7,033 nt of DNA from Actinomycetes bacterium (GTDB lineage Bacteria; Actinomycetota; Actinomycetes; Mycobacteriales; Micromonosporaceae). The notes under the pieces were generated by a model. It made no database searches. It was given only the letters and a program-made list of their open reading frames with translations, and had not been told where the DNA came from. Positions within the stretch are counted from its first letter, which is position 1. Every line of letters starts with the position of its first letter. Both the position numbers and the translations under genes were made by a program. Location: contig JAJYSW010000170.1 in the NCBI GenBank assembly GCA_021793335.1, positions 1 through 7,033 of the forward strand. The letters are read 5' to 3'. Positions 1 through 5,441 of this stretch are shown here, in pieces.

Positions 1-77
1 GCATCGACGAGCGCGTCCCGATCGACGGACTCCAGTTCGGCGTCACCGTCATGCACCGCTTCCTCTCGCAGTGCTGA
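1..77 (+). CDS. C-terminal end of an unrecognised protein (5' truncated)
   Basis: Reading from base 3, 24 codons run to a TGA at 75-77. The tail reads IDERVPIDGLQFGVTV followed by MHRFLSQC. The codons are strongly G/C-ending, as in the other real genes here, and a strong hairpin terminator follows 16 nt after the stop, so this is very probably the end of a genuine gene. Twenty-four residues are too few for me to assign a family, and I recognise no motif in them. Confidence 0.6.
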   Translation, partial: IDERVPIDGLQFGVTVMHRFLSQC

Positions 78-93
78 GGTCCTGAGATCCGAA

Positions 94-135
94 CGGCGGC
101 CGGTGCGGTGAGGCCCCTCACCGCACCGGCCGCCG
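94..135 (+). terminator. Long GC-rich hairpin terminator
   Basis: Bases 94-113 and 116-135 are perfect reverse complements (20 bp arms, 2 nt between them; in RNA a 19-bp stem with a GCCC loop). It lies 16 nt past the stop of the upstream partial gene and just before the ABC-F promoter. There is no T-run, which is common for actinobacterial intrinsic terminators. It should insulate the ABC-F unit from upstream transcription, and since the stem is symmetric it could also act on the minus strand. Confidence 0.8.
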
Positions 136-143
136 CCGTGCAC

Positions 144-173
144 TGGACACGGCCCCGCACCGCCTCGTATAGT
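144..173 (+). promoter_or_regulatory. Promoter of the ABC-F leader transcript
   Basis: A -35 box TGGACA (144-149) and a -10 box TATAGT (168-173) are separated by 18 nt. Both are close to the TTGACA/TATAAT vegetative consensus and are the best promoter match in the window. The -10 box ends 7 nt before the ATG at 181, which places the expected transcription start at about 180-181, so the first small ORF would be translated from a leaderless 5' end. No AT-rich block of the WhiB7 type is visible directly upstream of the -35 box. Confidence 0.7.
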
Positions 174-180
174 CGTAGCC

Positions 181-201
181 ATGTGGCTCTACTTTCGATG
201 A
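181..201 (+). CDS. Leaderless six-codon leader peptide MWLYFR upstream of ABC-F gene
   Basis: ATG TGG CTC TAC TTT CGA TGA encodes MWLYFR. It has no Shine-Dalgarno sequence, but the ATG falls at the predicted transcription start, so ribosomes could load directly on the 5' end. The peptide is rich in bulky aromatics and ends in Arg. Resistance ABC-F and erm genes are often controlled by a short leader peptide on which drug-bound ribosomes stall (established for vmlR, vgaA and ermC), and the position here fits that design. The stop overlaps the ATG of the next small ORF (ATGA, 198-201). The role in attenuation is inferred, as the sequence shows only the ORF, its place and the promoter. Confidence 0.55.
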   Translation: MWLYFR

Positions 202-275
202 CAGCAGCTGACAGGGCTTCGCGTCGAGCACCGCTCCGCGACGCCCGTGCGCGTCGGCCACGGCTCCCTCGGTGA
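198..275 (+). CDS. Possible second leader ORF (25 aa, Arg-rich), coupled to the first
   Basis: An ATG at 198 shares the ATGA with the stop of the six-codon ORF and opens 25 codons ending at TGA 273-275 (MTAADRASRRAPL then an Arg-rich tail). It has no ribosome-binding site of its own, so it would depend on re-initiation after the first ORF. It contains the hairpin at 221-244, and its stop lies 5 nt before a segment that can pair with the ABC-F ribosome-binding site. GC-rich DNA offers many short chance ORFs, so this one could be fortuitous. Confidence 0.3.
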   Translation: MTAADRASRRAPLRDARARRPRLPR

Positions 276-348
276 ACCTCGCCTTGCCCTCTCGTGCGCG
301 CGCCGCTCATTCATCCCAGTACCGCGACCGGCTCTGCCTGGAGGCGCC
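202..348 (+). promoter_or_regulatory. Structured 5' leader of the ABC-F gene (candidate attenuator)
   Basis: This leader between the first small ORF and the ABC-F start contains a hairpin in which GCGTC (221-225) pairs with GACGC (240-244) and GAGC (226-229) with GCTC (233-236), leaving a 3-nt bulge. A weaker stem joins CCGTG (245-249) and CACGG (259-263). CGCCTT (280-285) can pair with GAGGCG (341-346), which would hide the GGAGG ribosome-binding site (340-344). A ribosome halted near the end of the second small ORF would cover 280-285 and free that site. There is no U-rich terminator, so control would be translational or Rho-linked. The structures were found by eye with no energy calculation. 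Confidence 0.4.
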
Positions 349-1956
349 ATGCTCCGCCACACTCAACTATCCATTGTGGAAGTAACTAAACGCTACGGCG
401 ACAACCTCGTCCTCGACCGGGTCTCCTTCACCGTCAAACCGGGAGAGAAGATCGGCGTGGTCGGCGACAACGGCTCGGGAAAATCCACGCTGCTGCGGCT
501 CCTGGCCGAGATCGAAGAGCCCGACAACGGTGAACTCACCGTCCACTCTCCGGACGGTGTCGGTCACCTGCCGCAGCACCTCGATCCGTCCGATGACCAG
601 ACCGTCGCCGACGCGATCGACTCCGCGTCAGCCGATCTGCGCGCCATCGAGACCGCCATGCGAGCGAGTGAACGGGCCCTCGCGGCGGGTGAGGACGTCG
701 CCGCGGCATACGCGGACCTGCTCGCCCGCTTCGAGGCCCGCGAAGGCTGGGACGCCGATGTGCGCATCAACCGAGCCTGCGCAGCGCTCGGACTGCCCGA
801 TCTCGACCGGGACCGTCCGCTCCGGACGCTTTCGGGAGGCGAGCGTTCCCGTCTGATGCTCGCCGCGACCCTCGCGTCCCGTCCGGCGCTGCTGCTGCTC
901 GACGAGCCCTCGAACGACCTCGACATCGAAGCGGTCACCTGGCTCGAAGACGAACTCCGCACCTACCCCGGCACCGTGGTGGCCGTTACCCACGACCGGG
1001 CCTTTCTCAACGCGGTCACCACCACGATGATCGAGGTCGCCGACCGCGCCGTCCGCCGCTACGGCAACGGCTACACCGGCTACCTCGACGCCAAAGCGCT
1101 CGAACGCCGCCAAGCCGAGGAGGCGTACGAGCGGTGGACCGCCGAAGTCGAACGCCGACAGGGCATCGTGGACTCCAACGCAGCGAACATGAACGCGATC
1201 CCGCGCAAGATGGAGAAGGCCGGCATGGGGACCGGAGCGCACCGCATGCGCGCCCGCACCCACGGCGCCGGCAGCCGTATCAGGGTCGCGAAGCAGCAGC
1301 TGGAGCGCTTGTACGCGAACCCGGTGCCGCCGCCGCCCGAACCCATGTGCTTCACGACCGACATCGCCACCACCGGCGCCGACGATGCCGCCATCACGCT
1401 GTCCGGAGTCAGGGTCGGCGACCGTCTCAAGATCGCGAAGCTCGTGGTGGAACAGGGCGAGCGGGTCCTCATCACCGGCCTGAACGGAGCGGGCAAGACC
1501 ACGCTCATGCGCGTCATCGCCGGAGAACTCGAACCCGACGAAGGCACCGTGGTATGCAGCGGTGCGACGGGCCACCTGCGTCAGCGCTCCGAACCCGGCT
1601 CCGGTCGCCAGTCGGTGCTGCGAGCCTTCGCAGACGGCCGTGTCGGCACGCTGGAGGAGCACGCCGAGGCGCTGCTGCGCCTCGGCCTGTTCGAGCCCGA
1701 CCAGTTCGGGAAGCCCGTGGCGACCCTCTCGATCGGCCAGCGGCGCCGTCTCGAACTGGCCCGCCTGGTGACCAGACCGGTGGACGTGCTCCTGCTCGAC
1801 GAGCCGACCAACCACCTCTCGCCGGTGCTCGCCGAGCAGCTGCAAGAGGCCTTGGCCGCTTATGCCGGCACGGTGATCCTGGTCAGCCACGACCGGCGCC
1901 TGCGTGCATCCTTCGCGGGACGCCGCCTGGTGATGGACGCGGGCACGATCACCTGA
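349..1956 (+). CDS. ABC-F ATPase, antibiotic-resistance (ribosomal protection) type
   Basis: This is a 535-residue soluble protein with two ATPase domains and no membrane segments. Domain 1 has Walker A GDNGSGKST (39-47), signature LSGGE (161-165), Walker B LLLLDEPSNDLD (181-192, catalytic E186) and switch His215. A charged helical linker (about 246-322) contains NMNAIPRKMEKAGMGTGAHR and is the segment that reaches into the ribosome in this family. Domain 2 has Walker A GLNGAGKTT (377-385), signature LSIGQ (460-464), Walker B LLLDEPTNHL (481-490, E485) and His514. Length and motifs resemble actinobacterial macrolide/lincosamide/streptogramin resistance proteins such as TlrC and OleB, which dislodge drugs from the peptidyl-transferase region. 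The exact drug cannot be read from sequence. I chose ATG 349 because GGAGG (340-344) precedes it and homology starts there; a GTG at 247 would add 34 low-quality residues. No biosynthetic or transporter genes adjoin it. Confidence 0.9.
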   Translation: MLRHTQLSIVEVTKRYGDNLVLDRVSFTVKPGEKIGVVGDNGSGKSTLLRLLAEIEEPDNGELTVHSPDGVGHLPQHLDPSDDQTVADAIDSASADLRAIETAMRASERALAAGEDVAAAYADLLARFEAREGWDADVRINRACAALGLPDLDRDRPLRTLSGGERSRLMLAATLASRPALLLLDEPSNDLDIEAVTWLEDELRTYPGTVVAVTHDRAFLNAVTTTMIEVADRAVRRYGNGYTGYLDAKALERRQAEEAYERWTAEVERRQGIVDSNAANMNAIPRKMEKAGMGTGAHRMRARTHGAGSRIRVAKQQLERLYANPVPPPPEPMCFTTDIATTGADDAAITLSGVRVGDRLKIAKLVVEQGERVLITGLNGAGKTTLMRVIAGELEPDEGTVVCSGATGHLRQRSEPGSGRQSVLRAFADGRVGTLEEHAEALLRLGLFEPDQFGKPVATLSIGQRRRLELARLVTRPVDVLLLDEPTNHLSPVLAEQLQEALAAYAGTVILVSHDRRLRASFAGRRLVMDAGTIT

Positions 1957-2785
1957 GCGCCGCGGCCAGGTTCCGCCCGGCCGAGGCGCACTGCGCGGCG
2001 TACTCGGCCGGGGGCGAGCCGATCAGGTCCTTGAAGTCGTGTGTGAAATGCGCTTGATCGGACCAGCCCAACTCGAAGGCGAGCGCGGCCAGATTCGTCT
2101 TCGGGTCGGCCGCGAGACGGGCGGCCGCATCGTGCATCCGGTATCGCCGGATCAGCCATTTCGGACCCAGCCCCACATACGCCTGGAAGAGCCGTTGCAC
2201 GCTCTTGGTGGACATGGCGAACCGCTCGGCGACCTGGCCCACGCCGGTGATCGAGCGGTCTTCCAGGATCGCCGAGACGATCCCCAGCAGCCGTTCGTAA
2301 CGCGGATCGGGGCGCGGCGGAAGCCGCTCGGACAGGAAACCGGCGACGGCCCCGACCGCCGCCCGGTCGCCCCCGCCCATGACGGTCGCGCTCAAGGCGT
2401 CGACGGCCGGCCCGAACACGGTGGCGGCCGCGGCCGTCCAATCGGCGAACGCGGCCGCTCCCTGGCCGACGAAGGCCGCGAACCCACCGGGCCGGAACTT
2501 CACCCCGAAGACCCGCCCGGCGCCGGTGAGCGGATGCCGCGAGAGCGCCGTGCCCGGCCCGTGGACCTCCGCGCCCAGCACCGGCGTGAAACTGAGGTTC
2601 ACGCACGGATGGGGGATGACCACCGACTCGTACGCCGCGCCCTCCGGCAGGTCCCAGCGCACCGACCAGTACCGCTCCACGTACGTCGACAGCGGGCCTT
2701 GGGCGGGGTACCGCCGCAGATCGACGTATTCGGCGGCCTCCTGTGGCCGCAGCATGCCCTTGTCACTGGCGGTCGGTCCGTTCAT
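1949..2785 (-). CDS. AraC-family transcriptional regulator (DUF6597-like N-terminus)
   Basis: A 278-residue regulator. The N-terminal part (about 25-110) holds the pattern LSTYVERYWSVRW, a VIPHPCVNLSF strand and VFGVKFRPGGF, typical of the DUF6597 sensor domain found in many AraC proteins. The C-terminal DNA-binding domain (about 165-262) has two helix-turn-helix units: VAERFAMSTKSVQRLFQAYVG (first HTH, near 185-205) and LAALAFELGWSDQAHFTHDF (232-251), the latter followed by the family's closing SPPAEY. ATG 2785 is preferred because a TAGCGT -10 box sits exactly 7 nt upstream, which implies a leaderless mRNA; ATG 2755 is the alternative, giving 268 residues. The gene is divergent from the VOC gene, its most likely target. 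Its 3' end overlaps the end of the ABC-F gene by 8 bp with no terminator between them. The ligand is unknown. Confidence 0.88.
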   Translation of the reverse strand: MNGPTASDKGMLRPQEAAEYVDLRRYPAQGPLSTYVERYWSVRWDLPEGAAYESVVIPHPCVNLSFTPVLGAEVHGPGTALSRHPLTGAGRVFGVKFRPGGFAAFVGQGAAAFADWTAAAATVFGPAVDALSATVMGGGDRAAVGAVAGFLSERLPPRPDPRYERLLGIVSAILEDRSITGVGQVAERFAMSTKSVQRLFQAYVGLGPKWLIRRYRMHDAAARLAADPKTNLAALAFELGWSDQAHFTHDFKDLIGSPPAEYAAQCASAGRNLAAALR

Positions 2786-2858
2786 CAACGGGACGCTACT
2801 GCGCGGGTGTGACGCGTTTTTACAAGCGCGGACCGCGCCCCGCCACGAGACTGGTGAC
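2786..2858. promoter_or_regulatory. Divergent control region between araC-type and VOC genes
   Basis: This 73-bp spacer must hold both promoters. On the minus strand TAGCGT (2798-2793) lies 7 nt before the regulator's ATG, a leaderless arrangement. In the middle a T/A-rich island TTTTTACAA (2817-2825) is flanked by CGCG on both sides (2813-2816 and 2827-2830). It is the only low-GC patch in the spacer and a candidate regulator site or -10 region (TACAAG, 2821-2826) for the VOC gene. The VOC gene has no strong Shine-Dalgarno sequence. The operator role is inference. Confidence 0.45.
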
Positions 2859-3347
2859 ATGAGCGAAACCAATGTCAACCCGATCCCCGAGGGCTACCAC
2901 TCGATCACGCCGTTCATCGTCGTCGACGGGGCGTCCCGGGCCATCGAGTTCTACGAGCACGTCTTCGGAGCGACGGTCCTGACCCGCAACGACGGGCCCG
3001 ACGGCTCGGTCATGCACTGCGAGATCCAGATCGGCGACTCGATCCTCCAACTCGGCGACCCGAGCCCGGCGCACGGCCTCGCCGTCCCCGACCCCGAGCA
3101 GGTCACCGCCTCGCTCATGCTGTACGTCGAGGACTGCGACGCCGTCTACGCCAAGGCCGTCGAAGCCGGGGCGAGCGTCCGCGAGGAGCCCTCGGTGTTC
3201 CTCACCGGCGACCGCTATGCCTCGATCAACGACCCGTTCGGCCGCCGCTGGTCGATCATGACCCGAGTCGAGGATGTCTCCCGCGAGGAGGGACAGCGCC
3301 GCGTCGACGAGTGGATCGCCTCCATGGGTTCGGGCGACGGTCAGTAG
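2859..3347 (+). CDS. VOC (glyoxalase/PhnB-like) fold protein
   Basis: A 162-residue cytosolic protein of the vicinal-oxygen-chelate superfamily, close to the PhnB-like subgroup. Landmarks in order are: the first beta-alpha module ITPFIVVDGASRAIEFYEHVFGA (16-38); MHCEIQIGDSILQLGD (52-67); the second module starting SLMLYVEDCDAVYAKAVEAGA (85-105); and the closing strand RYASINDPFGRRWSIMTR (119-136). Members of this group are often annotated as glyoxalase or bleomycin-resistance-like proteins but their substrates are mostly unknown, and I do not assign one. ATG 2859 fits the start of homology. The gene is divergent from an AraC regulator, and such AraC-VOC pairs recur in actinobacteria. Its last 7 bp overlap the convergent aldo/keto reductase. 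Confidence 0.88.
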   Translation: MSETNVNPIPEGYHSITPFIVVDGASRAIEFYEHVFGATVLTRNDGPDGSVMHCEIQIGDSILQLGDPSPAHGLAVPDPEQVTASLMLYVEDCDAVYAKAVEAGASVREEPSVFLTGDRYASINDPFGRRWSIMTRVEDVSREEGQRRVDEWIASMGSGDGQ

Positions 3348-4315
3348 CTCTCCGGATAGCCCACCACCGGAGCCGAGACGTCGTCGAGGGCCAGCCGGAT
3401 CTCCGGGGGCAGGAACAACTGCTCGGCGGCCAGGGACGCCCGCAACTGCGTCGCGTTGCGGGCTCCCACGATCGCCGAGGCGACGCCCGGCTGGTCCCGC
3501 ACCCACGCCAGCGCCACCTCCAGGGGACTGACCCCCAGCCCTTCGGCGGCGGTGGCCACCGCCTCGACGATCCCCGCCGAACGCTCATCCAGATAGGTGG
3601 CCGCGAACCGCGACCACTGCGCCGAGGCCGCCCGCGAGTCCGAAGGCCGCCCGAACCGGTACTTGCCGGTCAGTACACCTCTGCCCAGCGGCGACCACGC
3701 CAAGAGCCCCAGCTCCATCGCCAGGCACGCGGGCAGTACCTCGCGCTCGACACCGCGCTGGAGCAGCGAGTACTCGACCTCTGCGGCCACGATCGGGGTC
3801 CGTCCCGGCCAAGCCGACTGGTGCGCGCACGCCCGCGCCATCTGCCAACCGGTGTGATTCGACACGCCCGCGTAGCGGACCTTGCCGCTGCCGACGGCCA
3901 GGTCCAGCGTCGCCATCGTCTCCTCCATCGGCGTGTCCGGATCGTAGACGTGCAGCATCCACAGGTCGATGTAGTCGGTGCCGAGGCGGCGCAGTGAATG
4001 GTCCAGGCAGCGCAGGAGCCACCCCCGCGAGGTGTCGCGCTTGCGGTCCGAGCCGTCGGTGCGCACCCCCGCCTTCGTGGCGATGTGGATCTCCGAGCGG
4101 GCCACGACCTTCCCGATGAGCTGGCCGATCGCGGCCTCGGCCGCGCCCTGCCCGAACACGTCGGCGGTGTCGACGAGGGTTCCGCCGGCCTCGACGAACG
4201 TCTGGAGCTGCGCGGCGGCGTCCTCCAGGCCCACCTCGTCGGTGGTCCAGGTCATCGTGCCCAGGCCGAGGGAGGAGACCTCGATGCCGCTGCGTCCAAG
4301 TGGTCGGCGTTCCAT
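3341..4315 (-). CDS. Aldo/keto reductase with Phe in place of catalytic Tyr
   Basis: A 324-residue protein of the NAD(P)H-dependent aldo/keto reductase family, single TIM barrel, cytosolic. It starts with the family pattern RPLGRSGIEVSSLGLGTMTW (4-23). It continues with GGTLVDTADVFGQG (44-57), IATKAG (78-83), the GTDYIDLWMLHVYDPDTP block (112-129), VRYAGVSNHTGWQ (147-159), LAWSPLGRGVLTGKY (205-219) and AIVGARNATQL (281-291), which shapes the cofactor pocket. Three of the four catalytic residues are present (D49, K81, H122). The fourth, normally Tyr in DTADVYG, is Phe54; the codon on the minus strand is TTC. This could mean altered or lost reductase activity. The start at ATG 4315 matches the family N-terminus; upstream codons in frame (to 4504) look non-coding. 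A GAGG lies only 2 nt upstream, and TACCTT 8 nt upstream suggests a leaderless mRNA. The substrate is unknown. Confidence 0.9.
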   Translation of the reverse strand: MERRPLGRSGIEVSSLGLGTMTWTTDEVGLEDAAAQLQTFVEAGGTLVDTADVFGQGAAEAAIGQLIGKVVARSEIHIATKAGVRTDGSDRKRDTSRGWLLRCLDHSLRRLGTDYIDLWMLHVYDPDTPMEETMATLDLAVGSGKVRYAGVSNHTGWQMARACAHQSAWPGRTPIVAAEVEYSLLQRGVEREVLPACLAMELGLLAWSPLGRGVLTGKYRFGRPSDSRAASAQWSRFAATYLDERSAGIVEAVATAAEGLGVSPLEVALAWVRDQPGVASAIVGARNATQLRASLAAEQLFLPPEIRLALDDVSAPVVGYPESY

Positions 4316-4575
4316 GACCTCACAAGGTACATCGAACAACTCTCGGGTAGTCACGCGCTTTGCCTCCGAACAGGAGTCGCTCACCCGGCCGGGGGAGGAG
4401 GGCGTTTCGACCCGCTTCGGCCCCGCCCGGCCGGGCCTTCCGGCCCGGCGTCCGAGAACGCGGGACACGGCGGCCGAGGCCTCGCCCACGCGCCGCGTGA
4501 CCACGGGCGTCAGGTGCGTCCGGTGAGCCTCGGGCGGCTACGCTGTCGGACGTTGAAATCTGAAGGGAACCCGAC
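4316..4575. other. Divergent intergenic region between aldo/keto reductase and uppP
   Basis: 260 bp without a convincing gene. On the minus strand TACCTT (4329-4324) is a -10 candidate 8 nt from the reductase ATG. On the plus strand TACGCT (4539-4544) is a -10 candidate for uppP with a poor -35, giving a leader of about 25 nt. The ribosome-binding site AAGGG (4563-4567) lies 8 nt before the TTG start. In the middle are two 10-bp palindromes, CCCGGCCGGG (4384-4393) and CGAGGCCTCG (4475-4484), and one hairpin listed separately. In-frame extensions of neighbouring ORFs into this region have no recognisable protein character. Confidence 0.6.
4430..4449. repeat. Perfect 8-bp inverted repeat (hairpin) in divergent spacer
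   Basis: GCCGGGCC (4430-4437) and GGCCCGGC (4442-4449) are exact reverse complements around TTCC. The hairpin sits between two divergent genes, so it does not terminate either one. It could block transcription originating between them, act as a protein-binding site, or be a by-product of GC-rich composition. Confidence 0.5.
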
Positions 4576-5400
4576 TTGGAAATTTGGCAAGCTGCGATCC
4601 TTGGAATTGTGGAAGGGATCACGGAGTTCCTTCCGATCTCCTCCACCGGCCACTTGGTCGCCTTCTCGGAGCTGATGGGCATCGACGCCTCCGACCGGTC
4701 CGTCATCGCGTTCAACGCCGTCATCCAAGGCGGGGCGATCCTGGCGATCCTGGTGTACTTCACCAAGGACATCGTCCGGATCGGGAAGGGCTTCGCCGTC
4801 GGCCTGTTCAACCGCGATAAACGCGGCATCGACTACCGATACGGCTGGTACGTCATCGTCGGCACCGTGCCCATCGTCCTGGCCGGGCTGCTCCTGTCGA
4901 ACGTCGTCGACCGGATCTTCAACCTGTGGGTCGTGGCCGTCGGCATGATCGGCTGGTCGTTCCTCATGTGGTTCGCCGAACGCGTCGCCACGCAGCAGCG
5001 CAGTGAAACCCACGCCAACATGCGGGATGCGATCTTCGTCGGCCTGATCCAGGTCATCTCGCTGTTCCCCGGCGTCTCCCGAGCCGGCGCCACCATGACC
5101 GCGGGGCTGCTGCGCGACTTCGACCGCGAGAGCGCCACCCGCTTCTCGTTCTTCCTCGGCATCCCCGCCCTCACCGGGGCGGGCCTGCTCGAAATGGGCG
5201 AACTCGCCGGCGGATCGGTGCCGGCGGCATCGCTGATCACCGGCGTCGTCGTCTCCGCCGTCGTCGCCTATATAGCCGTCGCCTGGCTCATGAAGTTCGT
5301 CACCACCCACACCTTCATGCCGTTCGTCTGGTACCGCTTCGCATTCGGCGTGGTCCTCGTCATCGCCGTCAGCACGGGTCTGATCGGCGCCGGTGGCTGA
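4576..5400 (+). CDS. uppP: Undecaprenyl-diphosphatase UppP (BacA family)
   Basis: A 274-residue polytopic membrane enzyme that removes a phosphate from undecaprenyl diphosphate, regenerating the lipid carrier for peptidoglycan and other wall polymers; high expression gives bacitracin tolerance. The two diagnostic motifs are intact: GIVEGITEFLPISSTGHL (10-27), with E13, E17, S22-S23 and H26, and the second motif PGVSRAGATMTAGL (165-178), with R169. Hydrophobic segments are visible at about 44-62, 91-110, 115-133, 152-165, 190-206, 217-240 and 250-270. Length is usual. The start is TTG 4576: homology begins there, AAGGG is 8 nt upstream and no ATG fits. The neighbour mshC follows 41 bp later on the same strand but with its own -10 box. 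Confidence 0.96.
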   Translation: MEIWQAAILGIVEGITEFLPISSTGHLVAFSELMGIDASDRSVIAFNAVIQGGAILAILVYFTKDIVRIGKGFAVGLFNRDKRGIDYRYGWYVIVGTVPIVLAGLLLSNVVDRIFNLWVVAVGMIGWSFLMWFAERVATQQRSETHANMRDAIFVGLIQVISLFPGVSRAGATMTAGLLRDFDRESATRFSFFLGIPALTGAGLLEMGELAGGSVPAASLITGVVVSAVVAYIAVAWLMKFVTTHTFMPFVWYRFAFGVVLVIAVSTGLIGAGG

Positions 5401-5428
5401 CCGCTGGCCGCCGGCGTCGAGCGCGAAC

Positions 5429-5434
5429 TACGAT
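5429..5434 (+). promoter_or_regulatory. -10 box for a leaderless mshC transcript
   Basis: TACGAT lies exactly 7 nt upstream of the mshC ATG, the spacing expected when transcription starts at or next to the first base of the start codon. No Shine-Dalgarno sequence precedes mshC, which agrees with leaderless translation. The -35 region (around 5405-5411) is GC-rich and weak. Part of mshC expression may instead be read-through from uppP. Confidence 0.5.
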
Positions 5435-5441
5435 CGCGGTC

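Noticed and set aside
144..173. WhiB7-type control of the ABC-F promoter
   Set aside because: Resistance genes in actinobacteria are often WhiB7-dependent, but the AT-rich motif expected just upstream of the -35 box is absent here.
247..348. Upstream GTG start for the ABC-F protein (34 extra residues)
   Set aside because: The added residues have no family character, GGAGG precedes ATG 349, and the region is better explained as a regulatory leader.
628..1890. 420-codon open frame on the minus strand
   Set aside because: It is antisense to the ABC-F gene, whose motifs are unmistakable. The frame is a by-product of G/C third positions and has no recognisable domain.
2039..2812. 257-codon plus-strand open frame
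   Set aside because: It lies wholly opposite the AraC-family gene and has low-complexity Arg/Gly/Pro-rich composition.
2786..2878. N-terminal extension of the AraC regulator to 2878
   Set aside because: It would overlap the VOC gene start and cross the -10 box; ATG 2785 with TAGCGT at 7 nt is a better start.
4316..4504. 63-residue N-terminal extension of the aldo/keto reductase
   Set aside because: The family start RPLGRSGIEVSSLGLGT directly follows ATG 4315; the extension is not conserved-looking and crosses the hairpin and promoter region.
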